DNA from: Sistotremastrum niveocremeum HHB9708
Lineage: Eukaryota > Basidiomycota > Agaricomycetes > Sistotremastrales > Sistotremastraceae
Assembly (NCBI GenBank): GCA_001630475.1
Contig: KV419404.1
Location: 768,066-832,065, forward strand
Direction: 5' to 3'
DNA: 64,000 nucleotides
Each line of letters begins with the position of its first letter. Positions within the stretch are counted from its first letter, which is position 1. Below the pieces are notes generated by a model. The model was not told the origin of the DNA. It ran no database searches and saw nothing but the letters and a program-made list of their open reading frames with translations. Both the position numbers and the translations under genes were made by a program. This document shows, one piece after another, positions 13,028-25,000 of the stretch.

Positions 13028-15319
13028 ATGTTCTCCCTCCCGTTGTCTTTTGCTGTGTTATTTTGTATATGTCGCATCGCTTTCCATTCGCCCCTTTTAC
13101 GAATTACCCCTCCTGCCACTCTTAATATCGGTTCAAACTCGGCCAATATCCGAACCATCTCATTCCTCGACTGATATCTTGTAATCTCATCGAACCAAAC
13201 CCCGTGTAGAAGTCTCAAATTTCACTGATTCAACAGATTGTATAGTATGAAAGCCGTAGATCAGAATACAAGTGGTTTGGAATAGGCCTTGGTATCTTCC
13301 ACTCCTGTCACCCGCAGTCGCATCGTGTTGCAATGGTTGAACAACCGTCTGAATGGTCCCCACGAGAACCATGCTCCTAAAACGCTTATTGCTGACCAAA
13401 TGAATCATGTTAGGGTTGTGCCATGCAATTCACACGCATTTGCGCTCAAGGGTATACGAAAGGGCATGTTCATTCAGCGTTTCGACCGTTCAGACAAACA
13501 GGTGAGAGTTTCGTGGGGGATCCATTGATTAGGTATCCCATTAATACTGCCACGATTTCGCGGCTTGAGAGATTGCAGTTGATTGCGCGGGTCGCCAGAG
13601 TCTATGAATTGTCGCATTGTGTGACTGGGAACCAAGTCGATGAGCGGGGAGACTTCTCAGATCAGCGACCATCCCGTGTCGATTTCGATAGGAGTCGTGA
13701 GGGTATGGGTAAAGCTATGTCATTCAAAGATGAACAGCAGCAAAACTGCACAGAAACATGTCCGCGTAATCAAATCCTGCTATGAACAAGTATGAAGAAC
13801 GCAGTCATCTTCATCCACCACTAAATCTTGACAAGTGGAAAGACGGGGGTGGCCTGGGGTAATTGATTTTAAGAGCAGGTCGGTCGGTTTTTCCAGTTGA
13901 CTATCTGCTGATTGACGCAAAAACGTCTGATGCCAGTATCGCAAAAACGAACATGGACACCCGTGCCGTTAACGGCCTGCCAAGACTAGGCTGCGGGATT
14001 CGCTGTTGCGCTGCAAACGAAGCGCGAACAAGAATACAACTTCACGCTATTCTCGGCGCTCTTAAAAGAGCTCTCCAGCCTCGTGTCGCCCCCGCGGGGA
14101 CACAGACAGGCTTTAACGGTCTGTAGGTGGACGGCGTTCAGTGCATCGGTCACCTCGAGAGGCTTAGAGACTTACTAGGAGCAGAACCGGGACAAGTTGG
14201 TCGAGGAAATGAAAGCAGAGCATACCCGTTCACCTACCTTCGAGTTTAGGGCAGGGTCGGCAGGTGGACTGGAGCGCATTTGGAAATTCAGAACTGTGTT
14301 TATTAAAGTAATGGTGAAGGTTGAGAAGCAACTGCTGATCAAGGATAGTGAGATCGTGAGCTAACGATACCATCGAAACATTGCACCATAGGTCTATGCT
14401 TGATGGACATGCCGCTGTCTCTTGGCCACACTCCAATATCGGATCAAGACAGTCTGAAATAGCTTAGCACATGCTTAGAAACAAAGTGCCTGAATGGTCG
14501 ACAACGACAGAGTGATGCTGGCGTTAGTTGATCAACGTTGAACTTTGAACCCTACTACGGCCAAGTTTCCAGCCGAAAGATGAGTGGTGCGCCCTGGGAC
14601 GGCAAAACGATGCTAATCTTGGAGGGATTGATCCAGGTCGCCGGACGCCATATCCAACTCGCACAGTTTGTGGTGTAGTCTGTGGGTTCATCGGCGATCA
14701 AGAGCTCATCTTGCCACATTTTGAAAATACTGCTTCCACGGTTTGAGGCTGCTTCGTCAATGAGGCAAGCTATTTGTATCAATAAGCCGGTTCCTCCTTT
14801 GCTTTGTTAGACAGATACAAGGTCGAATAGGCCCGAGCCAAGGCAGAGTGGCGAACTGACGAGCGTAGCAGTCAAACGCTGATCGGATCTATCCGAAGCT
14901 CTGCTCCTGCTCTGTCGAAATGCAACTGCTACCCGACCATCACAATCAACACTAATTCGGTCTTCGTTGTCGACGGAAAGAAATGAAACGAAGAAGCCCA
15001 GCGACGCTTCGGTCAGCCAAGCCCCATCAGACCGTTCCTGGTTGACTAGCGATGTGGTCAATAAGTCAGACCCCGGGGTGGACTGCAAGTATATATAGTG
15101 CAGCTCTTACCAATGACTGTTCTCCATTCTCAGCTGGTCGAGAGTCACTTCCCTCTACTAATCATTTTCTTCTTTCCAACGGCAGGTTTGTCCAGTCCCT
15201 TCCTGCAATGTCGTGCTCCTGGGCTGATCAACCTGTACCTCGTCCTCTAGGCCCCGTTCTAATTTTTTTTCGACATTTTCCTTTGACCTCAAATTACATT
15301 CTTTCAATCAACTATTACA
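13028..15319. other. intergenic stretch, no gene supported
   Basis: About 2.3 kb with only scattered short open frames on both strands (for example near 13423-13785, 14555-14782 and 14807-15088). None shows a recognisable domain or joins to a neighbour through good splice sites. The last 230 bp carry the probable promoter of the secreted protein gene. Confidence 0.4.
15090..15098 (+). promoter_or_regulatory. TATA box of the secreted Ser/Thr-rich gene
   Basis: TATATATAG lies 222-230 bp before the ATG at 15320 and is followed by a pyrimidine-rich leader (15120-15310) typical of strongly expressed fungal genes. Assignment is by position only. Confidence 0.5.
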
Positions 15320-16748
15320 ATGGCCGTCTCTGCTAAATTCCGTGCTCTTGTCCTCGTCGCCGTCCTCGCTGCTTCTACTGGCGTTATGGCTGCGCCAGTT
15401 GAGTCTGGTAGCGCTGGACTGGTAGCTCGTTCGCCTATGGTTGCCGCACGAGGTCCTGCTCCAGTGAGTTTTTATCTCGTGGTCCTGCGTATACCTCATC
15501 TGAACCACAACTAGCTCGATGCGCGTGGCCTATTCCGCTCTTCCAGCAAGGCGAAGCCCAAGCCTGTCATTAAGGAACCTGTCGAAGCAGAGAAGGAACC
15601 TGTCAAAGAGCCCGCCAAGAAGCCTGCGACGACCGAAGAGCCTCCTGCCAAAAAGGAGAGCACTACCACGGGCAAGACTGGAGAGAGCACCAACAACGAG
15701 GAATCAGAGAAACCTACGACCACCAGCAAGACTGCTTCCTCCAGTGCCAAGGAGACAGCCACTGCCAAAGAAATCGCTACCGCGAAGGAAACATCTAGTA
15801 CCAAGGAATCCTCCAGCGCCAAGGAGACTGCCAGCTCGACTGCGAGTGCTGGAGCGAAGGAGACCACCAAGACGAAGGGCACGACTACTTCGACGACCGA
15901 TACTCCTCCTGACCTTGGTCAGACGGACACCTCATTAGAGGATCCTACTGGGGGCGATCTTACCGGCACTGGATTGGATGGCACTGGCACCACTGGTACT
16001 GGTAGCACAAAGAACGGCAAGCACCTTACGATCAATGTGCCCAGTATCAACCTCGGCGGTAATAACAATGGTCTGGGAGGTGGCGGTCTTGACCCCACTC
16101 TAGGCGAGACAGAGACCTCTCCAGGTCTTGCATCTCCCGGCGTTCTCTCGCCAACTGCTTCGCCCACTACACTTTCACCAACTGCCGCATCACCCGGAGC
16201 TCTCTCACCTACCGCCGCATCACCCACTGCCGCATCACCAGCCGCAGGAGGAAAGAAAGGCAGCGCTGACAACTCCAACGCGAAGTCAACAGACACTAGC
16301 ACTGCACTTCCCGCCTCGCCCACTTCCGCGACTTCCCTGGGCGGACTCGCGTCTCCCACATCTCCCACATCCCCCGGGGCATTGGGATCACCTCCCGCCT
16401 CACCCACTTCGGCTGATGGTCTCACCTCCCCCACGTCCCCGACTTCTCCGGGCCTCACTTCACCAACTTCGCCCACGTCTCCCGGTGCTACTGGTACGGG
16501 TACAGATGATGGCACGGACGGTTTGGATGGCACCGATGGCACGGACGGCACATTAGGGAGTAGTGCTAGCGCCACGGCGGGTACGTCCTCGACAACCAAA
16601 ACATCTACATCTACATCAACGTCCAGCACTGCAACCAAAACGGTGAGTTTACTCGCTCGATTCTCTTTCTAACGGATTGCTAATTTACCTCTAGTCTCTT
16701 GGACAGAAGATAAAAACCAAAGTAGAGGGAATCATACAAGCTTTGTAA
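15320..16748 (+). CDS. secreted Ser/Thr/Pro/Lys-rich low-complexity protein
   Basis: The protein opens with a clear signal peptide (MAVSAKFRALVLVAVLAAST...MAAP). Exon 2 starts at 15515 after an intron at 15464-15514. It encodes a Lys/Glu/Thr-rich segment, then a GTG/DGT-rich segment, then many SPTA/SPTSPTS repeats (about 16130-16490) that would be heavily O-glycosylated in fungi. A last short exon (16695-16748) adds SLGQKIKTKVEGIIQAL. No catalytic domain is visible. The composition suggests a cell-wall or extracellular matrix protein; that is inference. I see no hydrophobic GPI tail. The MULE-type transposon begins about 120 bp past its stop. Confidence 0.75.
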
Positions 16749-16861
16749 GGCCTGGATGCAGTGTTGGTAGGTCGGATTTGTTGTCTTGGACTTGGTTGCT
16801 AGGTTTTGTACATTGTTTGATTTGAAATGAAGAATTCCGAGGTCATGAAACGGAATTTGTG

Positions 16862-16869
16862 TGCCTGGA
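16862..16869 (+). repeat. candidate target-site duplication, left copy
   Basis: TGCCTGGA lies just outside the left GCCCCA array and recurs at 31477-31484 just outside the right one. Confidence 0.55.
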
Positions 16870-16883
16870 CGAAAATGGTTTCA

Positions 16884-17166
16884 GCCCCAATATTAGGTGG
16901 TTGTGCCCCATAGTCCGTCAATTGTGCCCCCTCGAATAAAAATATGCCCCAAAATATGCGCTATATCGCCCCCTCAGAGGTCTATTTTGACCCCAACTGA
17001 GACTAATTCTGCCCTCACGTTCCATCGATTATGCCCCCAGGACTTGCAGATTTCGCCCCATTCGCATCAATTTGGCCCCAGCGTTGCCTAAATTTGGCCC
17101 ACGCGTCTGGGAAATTCGGCCCACAGCGAAGTCAATTTCGCCCCACAGCGTGCTCAATGTGCCCCA
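16884..17166 (+). repeat. left terminal array, 14 GCCCCA-like units every 20-22 bp
   Basis: Units begin at 16884, 16905, 16926, 16946, 16968, 16989, 17011, 17033, 17055, 17075, 17097, 17119, 17140 and 17161. Each is GCCCCA or a one-base variant, usually after TTG, ATG or TTC. The spacers of about 15 bp are unrelated to each other. A mean step of about 21 bp is two helical turns, so every motif faces the same side of the DNA. Confidence 0.85.
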
Positions 17167-17832
17167 CGACTGAACTAAACCGCCGCCGCCGCCGCCTCAA
17201 GCTCTCTAGTCATGTATCTGACGGTCTTGACTGTGCGGATTCAGTTCCAGACGTCTTTATTGTGTCACTCGGGCCTGACTAGATCCTTGAGTGACAAGTA
17301 AGCTTCGCACTCGCCTCACATGAAATTTGCATGAAACCTGATCCTCGGACACAGGTCTTTATGGATATCATTGCCTGTACCCATTCATCCACTGCCTGCC
17401 TCTGTATCTCCTCCGCTGTGTGTATTTGCTGAAGGATCTTTGTGGGCTGGTGCTGCGCTGAATGCAATCCGATGTACTCTGTTTCCTCGTGAGTGCATTA
17501 TTTTACTTTGACTAGCGAAAGGAATTGAAGGAGTCACAGTGAATCGCCTTGCAAAGTTTTGATATGTCAAGGCTTGTGCTTAAAGCTCGGAATTTTCAAT
17601 TTAGTAAAAAACAGAGCGGCCTCGTCAGGTGTTTCGGCTGCGTCAAATCCACCTTGTCCAGAGCTCGACGAAGGTGAGTATGGCTCACAGTGCAGACGTC
17701 AGACGTCACGTATTGTTCATACATGACTTTAGGCAATTGATGGTCATAATGCCATGCAACGTCCTCTCCTTCTCGTCGGAATGCCTCTTTCAAGGTCGAT
17801 CTCCAATACGTCCCCACCACCGGTCTGAATGC
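17167..17832. other. spacer between the two left arrays, possible insertion
   Basis: About 665 bp separates two arrays of the same orientation. It starts with a (CCG)n run (17182-17195). The minus strand has short protein-like open stretches (about 17290-17450 and 17600-17830, e.g. STLKEAFRREGEDVAW), but I cannot join them into a gene or name a family. CTGAA occurs at both edges (17170-17174 and 17825-17829). Confidence 0.35.
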
Positions 17833-17969
17833 GCCCCGCCGTCCCTGGCAAATATGCCCCACGATCCCATCGCATATGCCCCCTGATTCGTTCGAAAGTG
17901 CCCCAGAATCCACCCGAAGTGCCCCAGAATCTCGTTCAACGTGCCCCACGGGCGCTGCATTTCGCCCCA
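17833..17969 (+). repeat. second left array, 7 GCCCC units every 21-23 bp
   Basis: Units begin at 17833, 17856, 17878, 17900, 17921, 17943 and 17964, in the same orientation as the outer left array. Together the two left arrays give 21 units, close to the ~21 in the right array. Confidence 0.8.
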
Positions 17970-19028
17970 CGTTTGAGCGTAGAAGTTTTTGGCAGTCGCA
18001 CCTCGAACCATGGTCCAGAAATATGAGTAGTACGGTATGCTGAAGGACTACTAAGAGGTAATATGTGTAGACTTCTCGTGTAGTATATTCTGACTCGAAA
18101 TTTGAGAGCTATAAAAGTTCAAAAAATTGTTGGATGATCGTCAGCAAAGAGATGACTGCTTGCGACTGAAATGTATCGCCTTCTCAATTAATGTCCAGGA
18201 CGTCAACCATCTGCCTTGTTGGAATTTGAAGCTCGAAGCATATATAAACATAATGTTGGAAGCCGGTGATGATGTAAGTACATCAGCTCAGGCGAGGCGC
18301 CCGTGCTCATGATCGTACCCGAGGCCTTTGTTGATTGGGACGATGGCGAGTCTGATGGAGGTCCAAGATAACACAATCCGGAGATAAGACGACGCTACTG
18401 AACTCGACTGAACATCACAAGGTCAGCGTGGGCGACGTTTCTTAGAGTCTGAGCTGGTGTTGACAGTGTTGGGGAATAATCATTTTTAGGTATGATTTGA
18501 GAATGATTCTACGGTCTATATCTTCATGGGATGATATAGCAAAGGCGCCGCTTGCTCATGCTACCGCAAGACAGAGAGCTGGATAGGCCGAATACTGTCA
18601 ACAGTCGAGGCTGCTCTGACTGATCAATAGGTCGGGAAAGACCCACTGGACTGTCAACACGCTGTACGCTGGCGACACTCGTGTTGATTATCACAGAATA
18701 CCTGTGCATTCGTGACTCGTCTCAGCATGGCTTCTTGGTCATTTCGATCTGGACGTCTCGTCAAACTTGCTTTGCCTCAGTACTCGAAGTCGCTCCCTGA
18801 CTTCGAGTCAACAATGACATGCTCGAGCCTCATCAGTAAGAAGGGGAATGATTGGACAATAATCATACGCCTGAGATAGCCGAAATTAGGCTTTTATTCA
18901 TGCAACCCGCATGCGGCGAGCTCAAGTGCTACGAGCTTGACAACAATACACGTCGGGGTATAGATTTTTATTGCCTCGCGTGATTATTATTAAACTGTAC
19001 AGTTCCTCCAGAAATCTTCAAACACAAC
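17970..19028. other. leader region of the transposon gene, no gene seen
   Basis: About 1.06 kb between the array and the transposase ATG. It presumably holds the promoter. Only short open frames with no recognisable domain are present. Confidence 0.4.
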
Positions 19029-22000
19029 ATGTCATCCGCACCCGTGCCTCAAAATGTCTGGTGACGAGCTGCAACTAGTCCGTATTTTTTTCACCCTAAG
19101 AAGAGCACTGACAAACAATGCTTCTCATAGCCTCGCGTACCAGCCGAGCGTGCTGGCACAAAACGTCCAGGTCGACCAAAAAAGAAAAAAAGGAAGCCTG
19201 CCGAACCAGAGCCTGTGCCACCATCGTCCCTCCCATCCAATGATGCCACTCAACTCCATGTGCCCAAAACACCCTCTCCACAGAAAAAGCCAAACCAGAA
19301 AGCTCGTGTTGAAGACGCCCCAGACTCCGATATTGAAGAATCGGACGATGATGGTCTTCCTATTTCCCCCACGACTGTGCGAAATCTAAGGAAGCGCGCC
19401 GGCGGTGTACTGTGGGTACCCAAGTTGAAGGAGCCGTTGTCAGAAAAGCCGGTGACAGCACCACGAGGTCCAAGAGAAGCAAGGAACCTGAGGAAGGTCA
19501 ATAGGAACCTAAACGAATGGAGCCTGATCAAGAAGGTTAGGTCTGAGGATCTGGTGTTTTTTTTCGAGGCGCAGGTGAGCATCAGGGTCTGAAATGGGGT
19601 AGAAACATGAGATTGAGGGACCTCTTTATAGAAAAACGACTATCAGATCAAGGGATATGCTTTGGCCGCTGAAGTCGAGCAAAGATTCATTCAAGAACGA
19701 GGGCTCGACTTACTGGATCCAAGAGCCAGACGGTTCTTGTTGAAGAGGCATTCTCAGGCGAGCAACGAACGATGGAGAGAAATGACAAAGGAGAAACTCT
19801 TGGTATACCGCTGTCGCCTCGAGTGTGCGGGAAAGTGTTGTGCGGTGGATGACGAAGCCGGTGCCGACACGAAAATAGATCCTCAAGGCGGCACAGATGC
19901 AGAAGGGGAGGAGGAGGATGCACAAGAGAGCAGCGATGGAGAGATTTCCGAGGGCGAGGGTCTTCTGGATGAGAGTGAAGGCGAGAACAACAGCGATGGT
20001 CAGAATTCCGGCGATGGCTCAGAGTCTGGTCAACACCTGCATTCATTCAAACCGCCCAAGAAAGCCAAAGGGGCTCAGAAAGAAGAAAAGCCACCCAGGA
20101 AGCGTGAAACTCGGGAAACTCGGGCTTGCAAGGTGCAATTGGTGGTACGTATAATCAGATTGGTCTTGTTGCAATACCCCGGCTGATCAGAAATTAGCTC
20201 GAAATAAGTGCGGATGATTTAGCCACAGTGAAGATTTGGCAGCGACATCGACATGGAGACGCAGTCGACGAGAACGATCTGGAGTATTCGAGACATTGCA
20301 GAGCGTATATGGCTGATTTGGCACGCAATAGAGGGGCCACTGCGGGTGGTATCAAAACCAGTCAGTCTCCGCGGCTTCTTACATGGAGACGTAGAATCGC
20401 TCATCGGTATTTTCAGTTGTTCAACCCTGGATGATCAATGGATATCCGACCGGCCAAGTGATCCCAAAATGGCGGCGTCCACTGCCCAAACATGTCGACC
20501 GGTTAGTCAAGACGGTTCAAGGTCAGAAAAGAGAGGCCCAAGATGCCTTCGAAGGCCTTGAACAATTTGCCTTGCAAAACTCGGACCGTATTTTCATGTA
20601 AGTTGTGTCACTCAATCTTCAAAGTCGCAAGCTCAAGCTCATGTTTTCCAGTTTCTCTCCCTATCGCAAAGCAAAAAAGGGGGTCAGTGGATCGGACTTG
20701 AGAGCAGGGATAACGGATGAGTGGTCGTTGGACACGATAATCCTCAATTATCTGTTGCGAGGCATGAGTATCGATTCCAAGTGGCGTGGCATCAACGAAA
20801 ACTGGGCACCTTTGACTTTGATTATTACGGTTGACGAAGCTGGCCATGCAGCACCAGGTCAGTGTTTCTTTTTCTTTTGGCTCTGACAAGAAAAACTGAC
20901 TGCGGGTTCCAATAGGCGGGGGCTGGATAACGCAGGACGTGAAGAAAGATACCCTGGTCGTAGTCTTGAGATCTTATCGGGCGAAATTGAAGGCTCGTTG
21001 CGAGCAGATTGTTGGTGAGCTTTGGTTAGCTGATTCGACGCGTCTACAATATTGATATCCATCTCAGCTGGTGCCGCCATCACTGACCGATCAGAAAAAG
21101 ACAAAGAGATGATCTTGGCAAACGCAAAGAGGATCCTTCGCGAAGGTTTTCACCCAAAGTTCTGGATGATCGATAAGAGCGCTGCGGAAAGAGCTGCGAT
21201 TCTTGAAGGTTTGATAATCTGAACTCTCTTTGGCAATCAGATGTCCAGACTAAAACTCGCTGTAGTATGGCCGAAAGCGTTGATCCGGGTGTGCCAATTC
21301 CATGTTATCCAGGCCATCACTCGTTACAACTCAACACCCGAGGGCAAAAAAAAAGGTAGAAAAGCGATCCACATGTCCGAGGAGATGCTGGGCATGTTGC
21401 TGGTGGCCTTTCGTTCAGCTCAACGATGTCGAGATACCAAAGACGACCCTTGGAAGGCAGCTCACGAAGCCTTCAATAAGCAGATCCGCCGAATCTGCCG
21501 GAAATATAGTCGAGTGGATCTGATTTCGATCTTGACCGAATATTTTGACGATAACTGGTGGTGCGAGGAATGGCGAAGTGCGTTGAATGAATTTATTGAT
21601 TGTGCACCATTGTCTGACTCTGCTGTCTAGATTCAGTTATTGATGCTGGATTGCCCAAAGGAATGACCCGAGATGGAAACTTGAATACCAACAACTGGGT
21701 TGAGGCGTTGTTCCGAATGCTGGATCAAGTATTTCTGCAGATGAGGAAAAACAAGCGGTAATGCACTCAGAAGGTTGTGAGCTCAGTATATTGACACTTT
21801 CACAGGGTCGACACACTGGCTTCGATCTTTGCGAATGATTTTCTGCCATACTTCCGGTTCTGGCGAAAGGAGGACCCTACATTTTCTGAAGATTTTCGAG
21901 CGATCACGGAGCTGGGCCACGATTACTGGATGCATGGCGAGATCGAGCCTTTGCAAACACCTGGGGCATATAAGATTACACATTATAGGTGCGAGGTTTG

Positions 22001-25000
22001 AGGAATGCTTGTATCACACAGGGACTAACAATTCATGATTGGGATAGGGCGGACGGGAAGAAACTCGTACGGAGAGAAGTCAACATCTTGAAACCAACAT
22101 GCTCTTGCCAAACCTGGAACCAGACAGGGAAACGATGCGCACATATGTGGGCAGTAGAATGGTTCAAAACAAATGGATCATATCAGAGTTGGATCAGTAT
22201 GTTCATCCACCTTGTCCACGTGAGCCGAACTTCGCTGACTATCATGCAGGTGGCCCAGGTCAATCCAAAGGCATTGCGCCCCAAGCTGATCAGGAGACGG
22301 CAAAGATGACTGACGGCGCAAGTTTGGAGGAACCAGATCTAATCCGTCGTTTATTGGCAAGCATGGAAGAGGATGCGGTGGCAAAACTTGTGGACTCCTC
22401 AGCACGTCCAGAAACACCACTGACGGCGCAAAATCAAAGGATCGGGGGCGTGCAAGAGAATAAAGCCCGAGGTAATGATGAGAAAGATGGTCCGCCAATG
22501 ACAAAAGGTATGTATTTCAGTCAATTATCAGCGTGTTCATGCTCAATTTTACGCAGCTAGTGCACGCGATGGGATCAATGACACTGTTCTTGAAGGGATC
22601 AAAGACTTGAAGCCTGAGGAATCCGGTGGGGACCAGAGGGAATTTGGTACAGACGTACCTGCACTGAGCTCTTTCATACCTCCGGAAGGTCTCGTAACAA
22701 CCTCAGCATAAAGATTTCCTCTCACAGTGTATTTTTCAGATGTCACAGAACGTCGGGGACGTCCCGCGGGGCACCGTCCTTTGCATACTGGTCGCTCCAA
22801 AGTCAGCCAAAACAAACAGCAATCTGAAGCGACTCCTGCACCACCCCCGACGTCTTCATTGCCTGTGTATCATGCTCCAGAACCACTGTCAAAGGGACAG
22901 AATCATCACAGTGACAAGATCCGCTTTCGCACTACAAAGTCGCACTCGAAACAGGCTCTCTTCAGCAACTCAGTCCCAACAAATGCACACAATGGCAATC
23001 CGGCAATTCTCTTCCCAGACGTTTTGGAAGAGCAGGCAGCTCAGGATCTCGCCTTGCTCACCGCATCGAATGTGGATCATTGGTTCAATCCACAATATCA
23101 AATGACTGAAATGGAAGCCACCGGCTTGATCGATATGGTTGACTTAGCAGCCGGTGCGATCAAAGCCAACGCAATGGCTATGTCAAATATGATCTGTCCC
23201 GAATTTAGTCGACGGATATCAGGCTTGCCCAAAATCGAGTGGGATCCAAAGAAACTGCAGGTCCGCTCGATTTGGGGTTGTTATTCTTGATGTCTTGCTG
23301 AACATGATGCACAGGAAGCTTTTGCCGATCAGACTTCCAGCTTTTACCAATTTTCAGAGATCGCAAGCGGTCTGCCTGAACTTCAAAAAATATTATTCTT
23401 GACCAACTGGGAAATGCACTACATTGTGCTCGAACACGATTGCGGATCAAACCAGATCACCTGTCACGACTCACTCGGGCCTCGTCAGCTTTACATAGCT
23501 GAGCAAAATTTCATTCAGGATGTTGTAATCCCGCAAAGGCATATTGCAACTTTTCTGTTCACTGGAAATGCAAGTATTGAAAAGGTATCAGTACTCGTGA
23601 TATTGTTTTCACCAGAATTTACGCATTGAAACAGTTGTCACCTTTCCAAGCCCGAAATTGGCATCAGATCCCCTATGAACGTCAGCACGTTGACCCGCAT
23701 AACCATATCCTTCTCGATCAAACATGCGGGTTCTGGGCCATGGCCACAATTTGTGCTCGGTGTTTTGGCACTGATCTGGAATCCCTTGAGCGTCCAGCGG
23801 CAGACATCAAAGACATTCTGAAGACCCTTTACCTAGCCCACAAGAACAATCAGTACTGTGGTACCACCGTCGACGCGTTTCTAACAGGGTGGGGAGCGCT
23901 GGATCCAAACATCCGCAATTCTTCAGGGTTTGCCTCTGAAAAAACCAAGGTTAATATCCATTTTCTTGACTTGTCGAACAACCCTGACAAGCGACCCAGG
24001 AATTGCTTGTGCCTCATCCTATACCCAATTGGCTAGTCCCTAGATGGCCAATACACGTGGGCGACAAAGACTCTAAACCTCGGCGGAAATCTGTCTCTCA
24101 AGATCCCGGTCCCCGCAATACTGCAAAATCCAAACCTGACCAGCCATTAGTATCAGCAGCGACCTGGGTCCGCGAGCATCTTTTGCGACCCCTGACCCCA
24201 GCGGAAACCGATCAGGTGCGTCACCAACACATTTGTCTTCAACATCAGCTCAAAAAACGTAGCTTGAGCAGATTGCAGCACAGACCCTCCCACCCCCAGA
24301 CTCATCTCGCACCCAGCCATTTCACCAGAAAAGCCCGATTAAACGGGGTCTCAATTTTGAACTTGCGGACCTGCAACTCCTTCTCTCTGGAGACTGGCTA
24401 AATGACCGTCTGATAAACAGTGTCATTGATATGCTGAAAGCGTATTTCCCACAAATATATAGCCATCGTGTGCGTCTCCTGGACAGTTTTTTTGTGAAGT
24501 TGGTTGCCGAAAGCAATGGTGCGCCGAAGACTGGTCGCTTATTCAAAGTAATGTCACCGTCGTTTTTCGATCACAAAACCCGAACCTCATCCGAATTTCT
24601 CAGACGGATCATCCTCAACTCTTTAACCCTCTGACCAAACGCGTGGTTTTCCCCATTTCGGAACCCATCATCCGAGATAGTAACAACCGAGGTTCACACT
24701 GGACCGTTGGAGTAATCGATCTGGAGTACAGGAAGATCCAGTACTATGACTCCAACTCCGTGCACGATGGCTCTCATCTTGGCCAGAACTAAGGATGAAC
24801 ACGAGTATAGCAAAAAAATTGGTACCCATGGATAAACCTGAGTAGGTACCTGCCTTTTTTGTTTTTTACAGGTACTGAGTATTGGCTTTCCCAGAAAAAC
24901 TGTCAAAAACAGGTATCCATACCTGGGGTACCTGGGTAAAAAGGCCATTTTACTCAGGTATTACTCAGGTAGGTACCCGTCTTTTGGGAAGTGAGTGGGT

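Noticed and set aside
13423-13785. 120-codon plus-strand open frame
   Set aside because: No signal, domain or splice partner; composition not like the neighbouring genes.
15511-16638. Two long minus-strand open frames rich in Val/Ala/Asp
   Set aside because: They are antisense to the Ser/Thr/Pro-rich gene. Its repetitive codons leave the reverse frame open; the sense strand has signal peptide and good introns.
16884-17166. CRISPR-like regular array
   Set aside because: The repeated part is only six bases, the step wobbles by 1-2 bp, and the organism is a eukaryote.
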